From Enterococcus nangangensis (GTDB lineage: Bacteria > Bacillota > Bacilli > Lactobacillales > Enterococcaceae), in the NCBI RefSeq assembly GCF_005405245.1, contig NZ_BJDR01000001.1, positions 1 through 64,000 on the forward strand: 64,000 nt of DNA, in the 5' to 3' direction. The notes under the pieces were generated by a model. It had not been told where the DNA came from. It did not search any database and saw only the letters and a list, made by a program, of their open reading frames with translations. Positions 9,358 to 17,447 of this stretch are shown piece by piece (position 1 is the first letter of the stretch; every line of letters starts with the position of its first letter). The translations under genes were made by a program, and so were the position numbers.

Positions 9358-10538
9358 GTAGTGGTGGGTATTTCTGCTAAATTAGTGAGGGTTAAATAAT
9401 AAATCTCCCGATCTTCGACAATTAAGCGCTGTAAGTTTTGTAGTAACAATAAAACCCAAGCAAAAGCTAGGGCAAAAGCAATCAATTCAAAGGCGGTTAA
9501 AGATAAGTAGCCCACTGTTTGGAAAAGAATATTACAAACAAACAGAATAGCCCCCATGCCATAAGAAGCAACTAAAAACTCGCGACTGACTTGGGGCAGT
9601 AAAAAGCGAATCGCTAAAATTAAAATTAAAATCAAATAGACTAAATAATTGGCCGCTCGGTCGTGAATATTATGAAGCTGTGGTGTGTTGGGGAAAAAAC
9701 CTACCGCACCTAAATCGATGGCCGTCAAGACTAAAAGAACTCGCAGGGTCAATAACCGATAATTTTTCGGATAAAGTTTATTTAAGTGAACGAAAAGATA
9801 ATCCACTAAGACAATCATGAGTAAAGCGGTGAGCATCAAAGTCAGATTAAACTGCCAAGCATTTTTCGCATCCGTCGTTCCTAAAAAACTGAAGTTCACT
9901 TGCCACCATTCTAATTGGCTATTGGTGACCATCGCGCTAATAATGCCGCCAATAATCACGAGAATTAAAAGATTAATCAAGAGACTTGAAGATAAACTTA
10001 AGGCCAAAAGAATCATCACGTAATTTAAAATCGCCGCAAACATAAAATAAATTAAGGCGGCGGTTAATAAATCAAAACTCGCGCCTTTAAAGACAATGCC
10101 TAAGCCCCAAAAAGCAATTAAAAGGCAAATTCCTAAAGTGACGGCGACGGCTAAGACGACAGCCGGGACGTTGCGCCAATAAATGGAAGCAGCCGAGGCT
10201 ACTTTGCTACGCTTTTGGCGAATGAAAAAAGTCAGGAAGGTAATGATTCCCGATAATAGCCCGACGACGATTGTTAAACTGGCGATGGAAATATTACCAG
10301 TTAAAGGAATCAGTTTCGTTTGTGCCCAAAGAAAATAGCCGATGAAAATGGCGGTACTAACTAACGCTGGAATTAAAAACCAGCGGAGGGAAATCGTTTG
10401 GGTATTGACTTTCTTTTTCAGGGGAGACAAGGTAATTTGTTTTTCGCTGATTGTTAGCGCAAATTCTTCTCCCGGTTCTAATTGTAATTTGTCCACGACC
10501 TCAGGGGGAATCTGGACATGCAGATGATCTTTAGTCAC
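9336..10538 (-). CDS. membrane protein with N-terminal AbrB-like domain and DUF998-like body
   Basis: 400 residues. The first ~40 (HLHVQIPPEVVDKLQLEPGE, then FALTISEKQITLSPL) look like a SpoVT/AbrB swapped-hairpin domain of the MazE type. The rest has about ten hydrophobic segments and resembles DUF998 membrane proteins. The AbrB part is cytosolic and could bind DNA or only dimerise the protein. No enzyme motif is visible. It is monocistronic, divergent from the leader of the MFS gene, and its start follows AAAGGAG. Function unknown. Confidence 0.7.
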   Translation of the reverse strand: MTKDHLHVQIPPEVVDKLQLEPGEEFALTISEKQITLSPLKKKVNTQTISLRWFLIPALVSTAIFIGYFLWAQTKLIPLTGNISIASLTIVVGLLSGIITFLTFFIRQKRSKVASAASIYWRNVPAVVLAVAVTLGICLLIAFWGLGIVFKGASFDLLTAALIYFMFAAILNYVMILLALSLSSSLLINLLILVIIGGIISAMVTNSQLEWWQVNFSFLGTTDAKNAWQFNLTLMLTALLMIVLVDYLFVHLNKLYPKNYRLLTLRVLLVLTAIDLGAVGFFPNTPQLHNIHDRAANYLVYLILILILAIRFLLPQVSREFLVASYGMGAILFVCNILFQTVGYLSLTAFELIAFALAFAWVLLLLQNLQRLIVEDREIYYLTLTNLAEIPTTTKTTVDE

Positions 10539-10702
10539 AAATCAGCACTCCTTTAAAAATATCTCCTCCTATCTTCTCAAAATCCGTTAAAAAGTACAAG
10601 TCTCGCTGTCAAAATCTCCTCCGCATCTTGCAAAATAATTTTCTTCTGCAGAAAATCTGTGTTATACTAAGTTAAATTTTAAGAGAAGGGAGTTTTTCTG
10701 GC

Positions 10703-10819
10703 ATGCTTTTTAATAACAGTGATTTACTAAGTGCTTTGTATCGCCAACACCAAATGACTAACAAATTAGCCATTATGGGAGACGTACGCACTTTTTTTGT
10801 AAATTTACTGAGAAATTAA
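10703..10819 (+). CDS. putative 38-residue leader peptide upstream of the MFS gene
   Basis: ATG 10703 behind GAAGGGAG; the peptide begins MLFNNSDLLSALYRQHQ and ends VNLLRN. It has no signal or membrane segment. It overlaps the first of two CGCCAA elements that can pair with downstream TTGGCG elements, and ends about 50 bases before a terminator hairpin. This is the layout of a ribosome-controlled attenuator. It could also be a chance ORF; the good ribosome binding site argues against that. Confidence 0.5.
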   Translation: MLFNNSDLLSALYRQHQMTNKLAIMGDVRTFFVNLLRN

Positions 10820-10905
10820 AAAATATCGCCAAGAAAAACCAACTACTCGTATAGTTAAATAACAATTGGCGAATTCTTTTAGAGTTCGTCTTTTTTTGTT
10901 GGCGA
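10741..10905 (+). promoter_or_regulatory. attenuator leader of the MFS exporter gene
   Basis: Four pairing elements: TCGCCAACA (10741-10749), TCGCCAA (10826-10832), TTGGCGA (10866-10872) and TGTTGGCGA (10897-10905). The first is an exact complement of the fourth and the second of the third. Between elements 3 and 4 lies a Rho-independent terminator: CGAATTCT (10870-10877), loop TTT, AGAGTTCG (10881-10888), then a T-run to 10897. Element 3 shares bases with the terminator stem, so the folds compete. The first element lies in the leader ORF, so ribosome position could select the fold. The rest of 10539-10921 holds only the leader ORF. Confidence 0.55.
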
Positions 10906-10921
10906 CTTCAAGGAGTCCAAG

Positions 10922-12067
10922 ATGGAAAAAAATATTCGTTACAGTTATCAATATAGTTTTTTACAATTTTTCGGCATTACTAGCCTGTGGGTGCTTTACC
11001 TGGCTCAAAAAGGTTTTTCTGCTTTAGAGATTGGCGTGATGGAAGGAATCTTTCATGTTACGAGCTTTTTATTTGAAGTGCCCTCTGGCGGCTTAGCCGA
11101 TCGCATTGGCTACAAAAAAATGTTAGTCATGGGCCGAATCGCCAGTATCATCAGTTGTCTTTTGCTTATTCCCACCAATAATTTTTATCTTGCTTGCTTG
11201 AGCTTTGTATTTTCGGCCCTTAGTTATAATTGTGCCACTGGTACCAGTGAGTCTTTGGTTTTTGAAAGTTTAAAAGGGCTAGGGCGGGAAAAAGAATACT
11301 TGAAAGTCAATGCTAATCTCAACGCTTTAATTGAAATTGCCCAAGGGAGTGGGGTGGTAGTAGCGGGCTTATTGTCCCACTGGTTTTTTGACGGTACGTA
11401 TTGGATTCAAATTTTCTTAAGTCTTTTTGCTATTTGGATTATTAGCCGGATGGTAGAAACGCCGCGGCCACTAGTCGTTAAAGTCAGTTACATTCAACAA
11501 TTGCGTCAAGCCGCAAGCACCTTACAACATTTACCTGGCTTACTGCGTTTAATGTTGTCCTTTGCTTTATTGGATGCTGTCAATGCCACGTATTATTTTT
11601 ATTTTCAAAACTACTTTGCCCGCCTAGGGATTGCTGGCTGGGGGATTTCACTTCTCGTAGTCATCTCCCTAGTCTTTCAAGTAGCTGGTGCGAAACTAGC
11701 ACCGTGGATTGGTGGCAGATTTGCTATTCGCCACGTCTTTATTGGTGTCGTCGTAGCAGTCAGTATCGGCATTGGTGCCGCCAGCTTTTTACCGCGCTTT
11801 TTCGTCTTGGTGTGTTACATTATGGTGAACGCTTTACAAGCTTTGACTTATCCCATTAATTCTGACGCCATCAACCAACGCATTCCCTCTGCAGCCCGCG
11901 CTACTTTAAATAGCGTAGACAGCTTGTGTTATAGCCTGGTGATGATTCCGCTTTTTCCTTTGACCGGCTGGTTGATTGATGTCGTGGATTATCAAGTGAC
12001 CTTTAGTTTGTTAGCTGCCTTTATTTTTATCGTCGGTCTTGCTAGCAGTCGTAAGTTAACAGCATAG
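10922..12067 (+). CDS. MFS transporter, probable drug or metabolite exporter
   Basis: 381 residues with about twelve membrane segments. The A-loop motif FEVPSGGLADRIGYKKMLVMGR (residues about 47-68), between TM2 and TM3, identifies the major facilitator superfamily. Start ATG 10922 behind AAGGAG. It is a single gene downstream of the leader peptide and terminator; such leaders often precede pumps or ribosome-protection genes induced by translation inhibitors, suggesting but not proving a drug substrate. It ends 51 bases before tsaE. Confidence 0.85.
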   Translation: MEKNIRYSYQYSFLQFFGITSLWVLYLAQKGFSALEIGVMEGIFHVTSFLFEVPSGGLADRIGYKKMLVMGRIASIISCLLLIPTNNFYLACLSFVFSALSYNCATGTSESLVFESLKGLGREKEYLKVNANLNALIEIAQGSGVVVAGLLSHWFFDGTYWIQIFLSLFAIWIISRMVETPRPLVVKVSYIQQLRQAASTLQHLPGLLRLMLSFALLDAVNATYYFYFQNYFARLGIAGWGISLLVVISLVFQVAGAKLAPWIGGRFAIRHVFIGVVVAVSIGIGAASFLPRFFVLVCYIMVNALQALTYPINSDAINQRIPSAARATLNSVDSLCYSLVMIPLFPLTGWLIDVVDYQVTFSLLAAFIFIVGLASSRKLTA

Positions 12068-12118
12068 ACAAGCGCGTGGTATAATTGGTCATATCGAAAA
12101 AAGAAGGAGTTTTTTCAA

Positions 12119-12574
12119 GTGGAATATCAGCTTACTAGTCCTGAAGAAACGCAAGTACTTGCCGCAAAATTAGCGCAGCTTGTAACGCCCGGCACCGTGC
12201 TTTTCTTAATTGGCGATTTGGGTGCAGGAAAGACCACCTTTACGAAAGGTTTTGCATTAGGCCTGGGGATCAAACAAATGATTAAATCGCCTAGTTACAC
12301 CATCATTCGCGAGTATGAGACAGGACGCTTGCCTTTTTATCATCTGGATTTGTATCGTTTGGCCGGCAATAATGATGATTTAGGTTTAGAAGAATATTTT
12401 GAAGGGGAAGGGGTCAGTGTCGTGGAGTGGGCCAACTTGTTGGAAGAGTTGCCGCGTGATTACGTAACGATTACCTTCACAAAAACTTCTTTGGAGGGTC
12501 GAATCTTAAATTTAAAAGCAACCGGTCCCAACAGCACTGCTCTTTTAAAAAAACTAGCTAAGGAGGAAAGCTGA
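12119..12574 (+). CDS. tsaE: tRNA threonylcarbamoyladenosine biosynthesis ATPase TsaE
   Basis: 151 residues. TsaE works with TsaB and TsaD to make the t6A modification of ANN-decoding tRNAs. Walker A GDLGAGKTT lies at 32-40; IKSPSYTIIREYE, HLDLYRL and VVEWANLLEELP are family motifs. Start is GTG 12119 behind AAGGAG. TATAAT at 12080-12085 is a plausible -10. The stop overlaps the next start as TGATG, so it is co-transcribed with the acetyltransferase. Confidence 0.93.
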   Translation: MEYQLTSPEETQVLAAKLAQLVTPGTVLFLIGDLGAGKTTFTKGFALGLGIKQMIKSPSYTIIREYETGRLPFYHLDLYRLAGNNDDLGLEEYFEGEGVSVVEWANLLEELPRDYVTITFTKTSLEGRILNLKATGPNSTALLKKLAKEES

Positions 12575-13083
12575 TGGAAGTAACCTTAGGCTTAGCTAGA
12601 GCTGCAGATGCCAAAAGACTGTTAGCTTACTTACAAAAAGTTGCCCAACAGACAAATTTTCTCGTGATGGAAGATTTAGCGATGGACTCAACGGCCTATG
12701 GTGAGTTATTGGATTTTGCGGCGGACTCTCCTCGACATTTGATGCTTTATGCTGAAGTAAGCGGTGAAATTATTGGCTTAGTGAACGTGAATGGTAGTCC
12801 AGAAGAAGCGAGGCGCCATTGCGGAGAAATCGGCATTACCGTGGATCAAAAATTTTGGCGCTTAGGCATCGGTCAACTGTTAATGGAGGAACTAGATTAT
12901 TGGTGGCAAGAAGCCAGTAGCTTAACACGCCTTGAGTTATATGTACAAGAGCGCAACCATGCAGCCCGTGCCCTTTATCGTAAGTTTCACTTTCAAGAAG
13001 AAGGCTGCTTACAAGAAGGTGTCTTAACGCCCGATGCCGGCGCGCAAAATTTAATTTTAATGGCTAAACTGCAAGAAAAATGA
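12574..13083 (+). CDS. GNAT-family N-acetyltransferase
   Basis: 169 residues. The acetyl-CoA binding motif A is visible: GEIGITVDQKFWRLGIGQLLMEEL, followed by LELYVQERNHAARALYRKFHF and EEGCLQEGV, the usual motif B and C-terminal pattern. It may acetylate an amino group of a protein or small molecule; the substrate is unknown. AGGAGG overlaps the end of tsaE. RimI is often linked with tsa genes, but this sequence is not close enough to call rimI. Confidence 0.85.
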   Translation: MEVTLGLARAADAKRLLAYLQKVAQQTNFLVMEDLAMDSTAYGELLDFAADSPRHLMLYAEVSGEIIGLVNVNGSPEEARRHCGEIGITVDQKFWRLGIGQLLMEELDYWWQEASSLTRLELYVQERNHAARALYRKFHFQEEGCLQEGVLTPDAGAQNLILMAKLQEK

Positions 13084-13130
13084 AAATACCGCCGCGTTAA
13101 GGAGTGCACTCCTTAACGTAGCGGTATTTT
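13083..13130. terminator. bidirectional intrinsic terminator
   Basis: Very long stem: AAAATACCGC-c-GCGTTAAGGAGT / ACTCCTTAACG-ta-GCGGTATTTT, flanked by A and T runs. It separates the acetyltransferase from the convergent exonuclease. Confidence 0.93.
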
Positions 13131-13131
13131 C

Positions 13132-13668
13132 TTAATTTTGTTGGTGGACAAAAGGTTTTAACGCTTCGGGTCCGAAGAGCTCTGCTTCTTTTAATAAAAT
13201 ATTAGCACACGCCCGACTATCCTCTAACGCATCGTGGTGATGATCTAAAGCAATCCCCAATTCTTGACAACAAACATTTAAACGGTGACTAGGCCATTGG
13301 GGGAAAAATTTTTTAGAAGTCTTGACGGTGTCGATACTTAAAAATTGTGGTAAGGAAAGCTCTGCCGTGGTCAGACAAGCTTTTAAAACACCACAATCAA
13401 AGGGCGCATTATGAGCGACAATTAAACGTTGCGGTAAAAAATAATGGGCGATTTCTGTCCACATTTCGGAAAACTTGGGGGCGGTGGTGACCATCGCCGG
13501 TGTAATACCGTGGATGCGAATGTTTTGCGGACGAAAGGTTGTCTGAGGATTAATCAAAGTGTAATATTCCCCCACAATTTTACTGTTTTGCACCATGACT
13601 AAAGCGAGAGAGCAAGCGGAGTTCATTTGGTAATTGGCGGTTTCAAAATCCATAGCGATAAAATTCAT
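13132..13668 (-). CDS. DEDDh 3'-5' exonuclease (DnaQ/epsilon-like)
   Basis: 178 residues from ATG 13668. Exo I DFET at residues 7-10, Exo II NAPFDCG, Exo III HHDALEDSRACA: the four acidic residues and histidine of DEDDh exonucleases are present. It is a stand-alone exonuclease of the DNA-polymerase-III-epsilon type. The reading frame extends 12 codons further upstream, but ATG 13668 overlaps the ExoIII stop as TAATG, the normal coupled arrangement. Both nucleases may work in DNA repair. Confidence 0.88.
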   Translation of the reverse strand: MNFIAMDFETANYQMNSACSLALVMVQNSKIVGEYYTLINPQTTFRPQNIRIHGITPAMVTTAPKFSEMWTEIAHYFLPQRLIVAHNAPFDCGVLKACLTTAELSLPQFLSIDTVKTSKKFFPQWPSHRLNVCCQELGIALDHHHDALEDSRACANILLKEAELFGPEALKPFVHQQN

Positions 13669-14429
13669 TACGCCGTCACATCCACCGTTAAACCGACTGG
13701 ACAATGGTCCGAGCCCATAATCTCCGTATAAATCTCAGCACCTTGTAACCGCTCGTTTAAATCTTGGGAAGTTAAGAAGTAGTCGATCCGCCACCCCGCA
13801 TTATTTTTCCGCGCATTAAAACGATAACTCCACCAAGAATAAACTCCCGTTGTTTCTGGATAAAAGTAGCGGAAGGTATCGGTAAAGCCGCTCCCTAATA
13901 AGGCGGTGAATTTTTCCCGCTCTTCCGGTGTAAAGCCCGCATTTTTTTGATTGGTTTTCCAATTTTTTAAATCGATATTTTGGTGGGCGACGTTTAAATC
14001 ACCACAGACAATGACGGATTTTTTAGCTTTTAACGTCGTTAGATAATTTTTAAAAGCTTCTTCCCAACTTAGGCGATAGTCTAAGCGTTTCAACTCATTT
14101 TGCGAATTAGGCGTGTAACATGTTATCAAGTAAAAATCAGGATACTCTAAAGTAATCAAGCGACCTTCTTGATTATGTTCTGTTTGATCCATACCATAAT
14201 GCACACTTAAAGGATGATGCTTAGTAAAAATCGCCGTGCCGGAGTATCCTTTACGTTCCGCATAGTTATAATATTGTTCGTAACCTAGTAAATCAATTGC
14301 TAATTGTCCGGCTTGCATCTTGGTTTCTTGCAAACAAAAAAAGTCCGCATCTAAGGATGCAAAAATTGCCATAAAATCTTTTTGCATGACGGCTCTCAGG
14401 CCATTAACGTTCCAAGAGATAAATTTCAA
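13668..14429 (-). CDS. exoA: exodeoxyribonuclease III family AP endonuclease
   Basis: 253 residues, the usual length. It cleaves DNA at abasic sites in base excision repair. Motifs: ISWNVNGLRA at the N-terminus, FFCLQETKMQ (catalytic Glu), GYSGTAIFTK, CGDLNVAH (Asp/Asn pair), SWWSYRF and SDHCPVGLTV at the C-terminus with the catalytic Asp-His. AGGAGGG precedes the start. It is translationally coupled to the downstream DEDDh exonuclease. Confidence 0.93.
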   Translation of the reverse strand: MKFISWNVNGLRAVMQKDFMAIFASLDADFFCLQETKMQAGQLAIDLLGYEQYYNYAERKGYSGTAIFTKHHPLSVHYGMDQTEHNQEGRLITLEYPDFYLITCYTPNSQNELKRLDYRLSWEEAFKNYLTTLKAKKSVIVCGDLNVAHQNIDLKNWKTNQKNAGFTPEEREKFTALLGSGFTDTFRYFYPETTGVYSWWSYRFNARKNNAGWRIDYFLTSQDLNERLQGAEIYTEIMGSDHCPVGLTVDVTA

Positions 14430-14565
14430 GAAAATCCCTCCTTCCGCTTTATTTTAGCAGAAACTTTCCCAAAAGACACGAAGAGACAGTCAAAAATTCC
14501 CCGGTGGCAACTTCTAAAAACATCTGTTAAAATAGAAAAGATGTTAAAAGAAAGGACGTTGACTA

Positions 14566-15462
14566 ATGAAAGATCTCTTGCAAGCATTATCAACTATTAC
14601 TGTCTTAAAAGATGAACCTTTAAATAAATATACCTTCACGAAAACCGGTGGCCCGGCTGACTTTTTGATTTTTCCTAAAAATAAACAAGAAGTGCAAGCT
14701 GTAGTACAATACGCTAATGCCCACGAAATTCCCTGGCTAGTTTTGGGGAATGCCAGTAACTTAATCGTCCGCGATGGTGGCATTCGCGGTATCGTTATGA
14801 TGTTAACCGAACTTGATGCCTTAGAAGCCCACGGTACAATGCTTTATGCTGGTGCTGGCGCAAAATTAATTGATCTTTCCTACTTTGCCTTGCAACAACG
14901 ACTGACAGGTTTAGAATTTTCTTGTGGCATTCCGGGTTCTGTGGGGGGCGCACTTTTTATGAACGCTGGCGCTTATGATGGGGAAATTGCTAACGTGGTA
15001 GCTCACGTGGAAGTTTTAAAACCCGATGGTACTTTTGCGACGTATGAAAATAGCGAGCTTGCTTTTAGTTATCGTCATTCTTTAGTGCAAGAAACTGGCG
15101 ACATTATTTTAGGTGGCTATTTCCAGCTAGCTTGCGGCGATGTGGACGCCATTAAATTTCGGATGGAAGAATTGACGAAGGTGCGCCAAGAAAAACAGCC
15201 ATTGGAGTATCCTTCTTGTGGCAGTGTCTTTAAGCGCCCGGAAGGCCATTATACAGGCAAATTAATTCAAGACGCAGGACTGCAAGGGTTAAAATGGGGC
15301 GGGGCTCAAATTTCGGAAAAACACGCCGGCTTTATCGTCAATATTGACCACGCCACCGCCACTGATTATTTAGAACTTATCGCTCATATTCAACAAGTTA
15401 TTTGGGATAAATTCCTAGTCCGTCTTGAAACGGAAGTCCGCATTTTAGGAGAAGAAGTGTAA
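14566..15462 (+). CDS. murB: UDP-N-acetylenolpyruvoylglucosamine reductase
   Basis: 298 residues. MurB reduces the enolpyruvyl group with NADPH through FAD, completing UDP-MurNAc for peptidoglycan. Motifs: NKYTFTKTGGPAD, the FAD site VLGNASNLIVRDGG, GIPGSVGGALFMNAGAY, SYRHS, and the catalytic serine in PSCGSVFKRP. Length and lack of an extra domain fit the short type II form. GAAAGGA precedes ATG 14566. In related genomes murB commonly stands next to potABCD; here a reverse-strand block of four genes lies between. Confidence 0.95.
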   Translation: MKDLLQALSTITVLKDEPLNKYTFTKTGGPADFLIFPKNKQEVQAVVQYANAHEIPWLVLGNASNLIVRDGGIRGIVMMLTELDALEAHGTMLYAGAGAKLIDLSYFALQQRLTGLEFSCGIPGSVGGALFMNAGAYDGEIANVVAHVEVLKPDGTFATYENSELAFSYRHSLVQETGDIILGGYFQLACGDVDAIKFRMEELTKVRQEKQPLEYPSCGSVFKRPEGHYTGKLIQDAGLQGLKWGGAQISEKHAGFIVNIDHATATDYLELIAHIQQVIWDKFLVRLETEVRILGEEV

Positions 15463-15465
15463 CCT

Positions 15466-15521
15466 AAAAAAGCAGCAATGCTCGTTTGTTAGTTTGACAA
15501 ATGAGCATTGCTGCTTTTTTT
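15466..15521. terminator. bidirectional intrinsic terminator
   Basis: AAAAAAGCAGCAATGCTC-g-TTTGT / ACAAA-t-GAGCATTGCTGCTTTTTT, between convergent murB and the ECF gene. Confidence 0.93.
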
Positions 15522-15525
15522 AGAT

Positions 15526-16146
15526 TTAACGAGACTTGGCGGCAACTTTCCATAAGACAGAAGTGATGGCCGCCGTGGCAATTGCTGCCACAATGGCTTC
15601 TGGTACACCGGAAGTCAAGATGATGCCCAAGATAATACCGTAGAGGGCATCGCTAGTGGCGCCAATTGCTGTCGCATACTGATCCATAAATAAAAAGTAA
15701 ATAAGATTCATCACCAACAAAGTATTGGTCATGGAACCAAGAAAACCAGCCACTAACAAGCTAACCGATTTTTTTGATGGGGAAGTTTTAGCGAAACGTT
15801 TTAAAAATTGGTAGACAAAGTAAGGGACCACACCGATTAAAATGCGGGGAATTAAAGCCACAATCACGGAACGAAAATCTCCCGAGACAATAGGGGAGAA
15901 GATAAAGGATGTGACGGTGATTTGGGTGGTGGAGCGCAACATACTGAGAATTCCGAAAAAGCCCCCTAGTAAGGCGCCCACCCGTGGTCCTAAAACAAGG
16001 GAGCCAATAATAACTGGAATGTGCATCGTAGTGGCGTTAATCGGACCTAAAGGAATAAAACCAAGGAATGGAAAAGCATACATCAAAAGCATGATACCCA
16101 TAAAGAGTGCTGTTAGGACAAGGGTGTGTGTCGATTGTTTTTTCAA
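15526..16146 (-). CDS. panT: ECF transporter S component, probable pantothenate carrier
   Basis: 206 residues, six membrane segments, with the short N-terminal Met-Lys-rich leader and aliphatic TM1 typical of energy-coupling-factor substrate proteins; it would use the shared EcfAAT module encoded elsewhere. Substrate assignment rests on its place directly downstream of coaC and coaB, the enzymes that turn phosphopantothenate into CoA precursors; this S component is known as PanT in Firmicutes. It reads in the same direction, 17 bases after coaC. Confidence 0.8.
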   Translation of the reverse strand: MKKQSTHTLVLTALFMGIMLLMYAFPFLGFIPLGPINATTMHIPVIIGSLVLGPRVGALLGGFFGILSMLRSTTQITVTSFIFSPIVSGDFRSVIVALIPRILIGVVPYFVYQFLKRFAKTSPSKKSVSLLVAGFLGSMTNTLLVMNLIYFLFMDQYATAIGATSDALYGIILGIILTSGVPEAIVAAIATAAITSVLWKVAAKSR

Positions 16147-16163
16147 GAGTCAATCCTCCAAAA

Positions 16164-16709
16164 TTATTTCGTCAACACATGTAAAACGTGTTGGACGATG
16201 GTATCCACATTGGCTAAAGCACCGCGGCCATAATCACCACAAGCCAGCAAAGCTTCCCGTGGTAAAATCTCTTCGTAGCCTACTTCTTTTAAAGTAGCGA
16301 GATTTTTTTGCGTGATGGGGTTTTCGTACATATAAGTATTCATCGCTGGGGCAAGCACTTTAGGGGTCTCTGGATGTAGGGCTAAAGCTACCGTGGAGAG
16401 CAAGTCGTCGGCGATGCCGTTAGCCATTTTGCCAATCAAATTGGCTGTAGCTGGGGCGACTAAAAATAAATCGGCGGTCTTAGCTAACTCAATGTGATTA
16501 ATCAAGGCTTCGTCAGGCTCCGCCATGACATCGAGATGGACGCGCCGCTTGGTTAAGGACTGTAAGGTTAAGGGCGTGATGAAAGCCGTGGCGCTTTTGG
16601 TCATAATCACATTGACCTCAAAGTCTAATTTAGTCAGTTGATTGGCAATGTCGGCGGCTTTATACGCTGAGATACTACCAGATACGCCTAAGACAATTTT
16701 CTTTTTCAT
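16164..16709 (-). CDS. coaC: phosphopantothenoylcysteine decarboxylase
   Basis: 181 residues, a flavoprotein that decarboxylates phosphopantothenoylcysteine in CoA synthesis. Seen: GVSGSISAYKA (FMN binding), the catalytic histidine in NHIELAKTAD, APATANLIGKMANGIADD, APAMNTYMYENP and the cysteine motif LACGDYGRGAL. The start overlaps the end of coaB by four bases. In this group the decarboxylase and ligase are separate proteins rather than the fused CoaBC. Confidence 0.93.
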   Translation of the reverse strand: MKKKIVLGVSGSISAYKAADIANQLTKLDFEVNVIMTKSATAFITPLTLQSLTKRRVHLDVMAEPDEALINHIELAKTADLFLVAPATANLIGKMANGIADDLLSTVALALHPETPKVLAPAMNTYMYENPITQKNLATLKEVGYEEILPREALLACGDYGRGALANVDTIVQHVLHVLTK

Positions 16710-17434
16710 TTTGCTTCCTCCTCTAAAACCCGTTGCAACATTTCAGCAATTTCTTTTTTGGTAAAAGCTTCGGCCACCACGCCGCGGGGACCAACGAGGT
16801 AAGCGTGGTGCTGCTGTGGCGCAACTTCCGTTAAATCATTAGCGACAATGTAGTCGGCGTCATTTTTTTTGAGACTGGCAGTAGCTACTTGGATTAACTC
16901 ACTAGGTTCCACGTCCACTAATAATTTAAAACCAATTAAACGCGTGGTAGGTTGCAATTTTTTGATTAAACCAATTACTTTGGGGGTCTGTTTTAACACT
17001 AAAACTAAATGTTCGGCTTGTGAAGAAATTTTTTTAGCAGTGGACTGCGAGTCTGCTAAAAGTTGCTTAAAACTTTCCTCGACGGTTTTGCCCTTCTCAA
17101 CATTTGTTTGTAGGGCAGCAATAAATTCAGTGTCGGGAAAACTTTTCGCTACAGTAAAATCACTGACGGCCATGGCATGAATCACGGCGTCAAATTTTTC
17201 TTGCTGTAATAGGTTTGTCAGACAAGCAGCTAAATCTTCAGCCGATTCAATGAGAATTGGCGTGATACCTTGTGGCTTCACGGCACTTTTAGTCGTGACA
17301 TAGGTAACCTCATGTCCTAATGCCCGAAAGTTTTCCCCTAAGGCAGCGCCTAGGCGGCCACTGGAGTGATTGGTAATGGAACGCACGTCGTCAATTTTTT
17401 CGCTGGTGCCTCCAGCTGTAATTAAAAGTTTCAT
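16706..17434 (-). CDS. coaB: phosphopantothenate--cysteine ligase
   Basis: 242 residues. It joins cysteine to phosphopantothenate, the step before CoaC. N-terminal MKLLITAGGTSEKIDDVRSI, then TNHSSGRLGAALGE (nucleotide site) and GFKLLVD, KKNDADYIVANDL. Although the frame is open to 17494, ATG 17434 is directly behind AGAGGAGGAAAAC and matches the family N-terminus. The stop overlaps coaC. Confidence 0.93.
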   Translation of the reverse strand: MKLLITAGGTSEKIDDVRSITNHSSGRLGAALGENFRALGHEVTYVTTKSAVKPQGITPILIESAEDLAACLTNLLQQEKFDAVIHAMAVSDFTVAKSFPDTEFIAALQTNVEKGKTVEESFKQLLADSQSTAKKISSQAEHLVLVLKQTPKVIGLIKKLQPTTRLIGFKLLVDVEPSELIQVATASLKKNDADYIVANDLTEVAPQQHHAYLVGPRGVVAEAFTKKEIAEMLQRVLEEEAK

Positions 17435-17447
17435 GTTTTCCTCCTCT

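Noticed and set aside
15842-16297. 151-residue plus-strand ORF
   Set aside because: Antisense to the ECF S component and coaC, whose frames carry clear family motifs.
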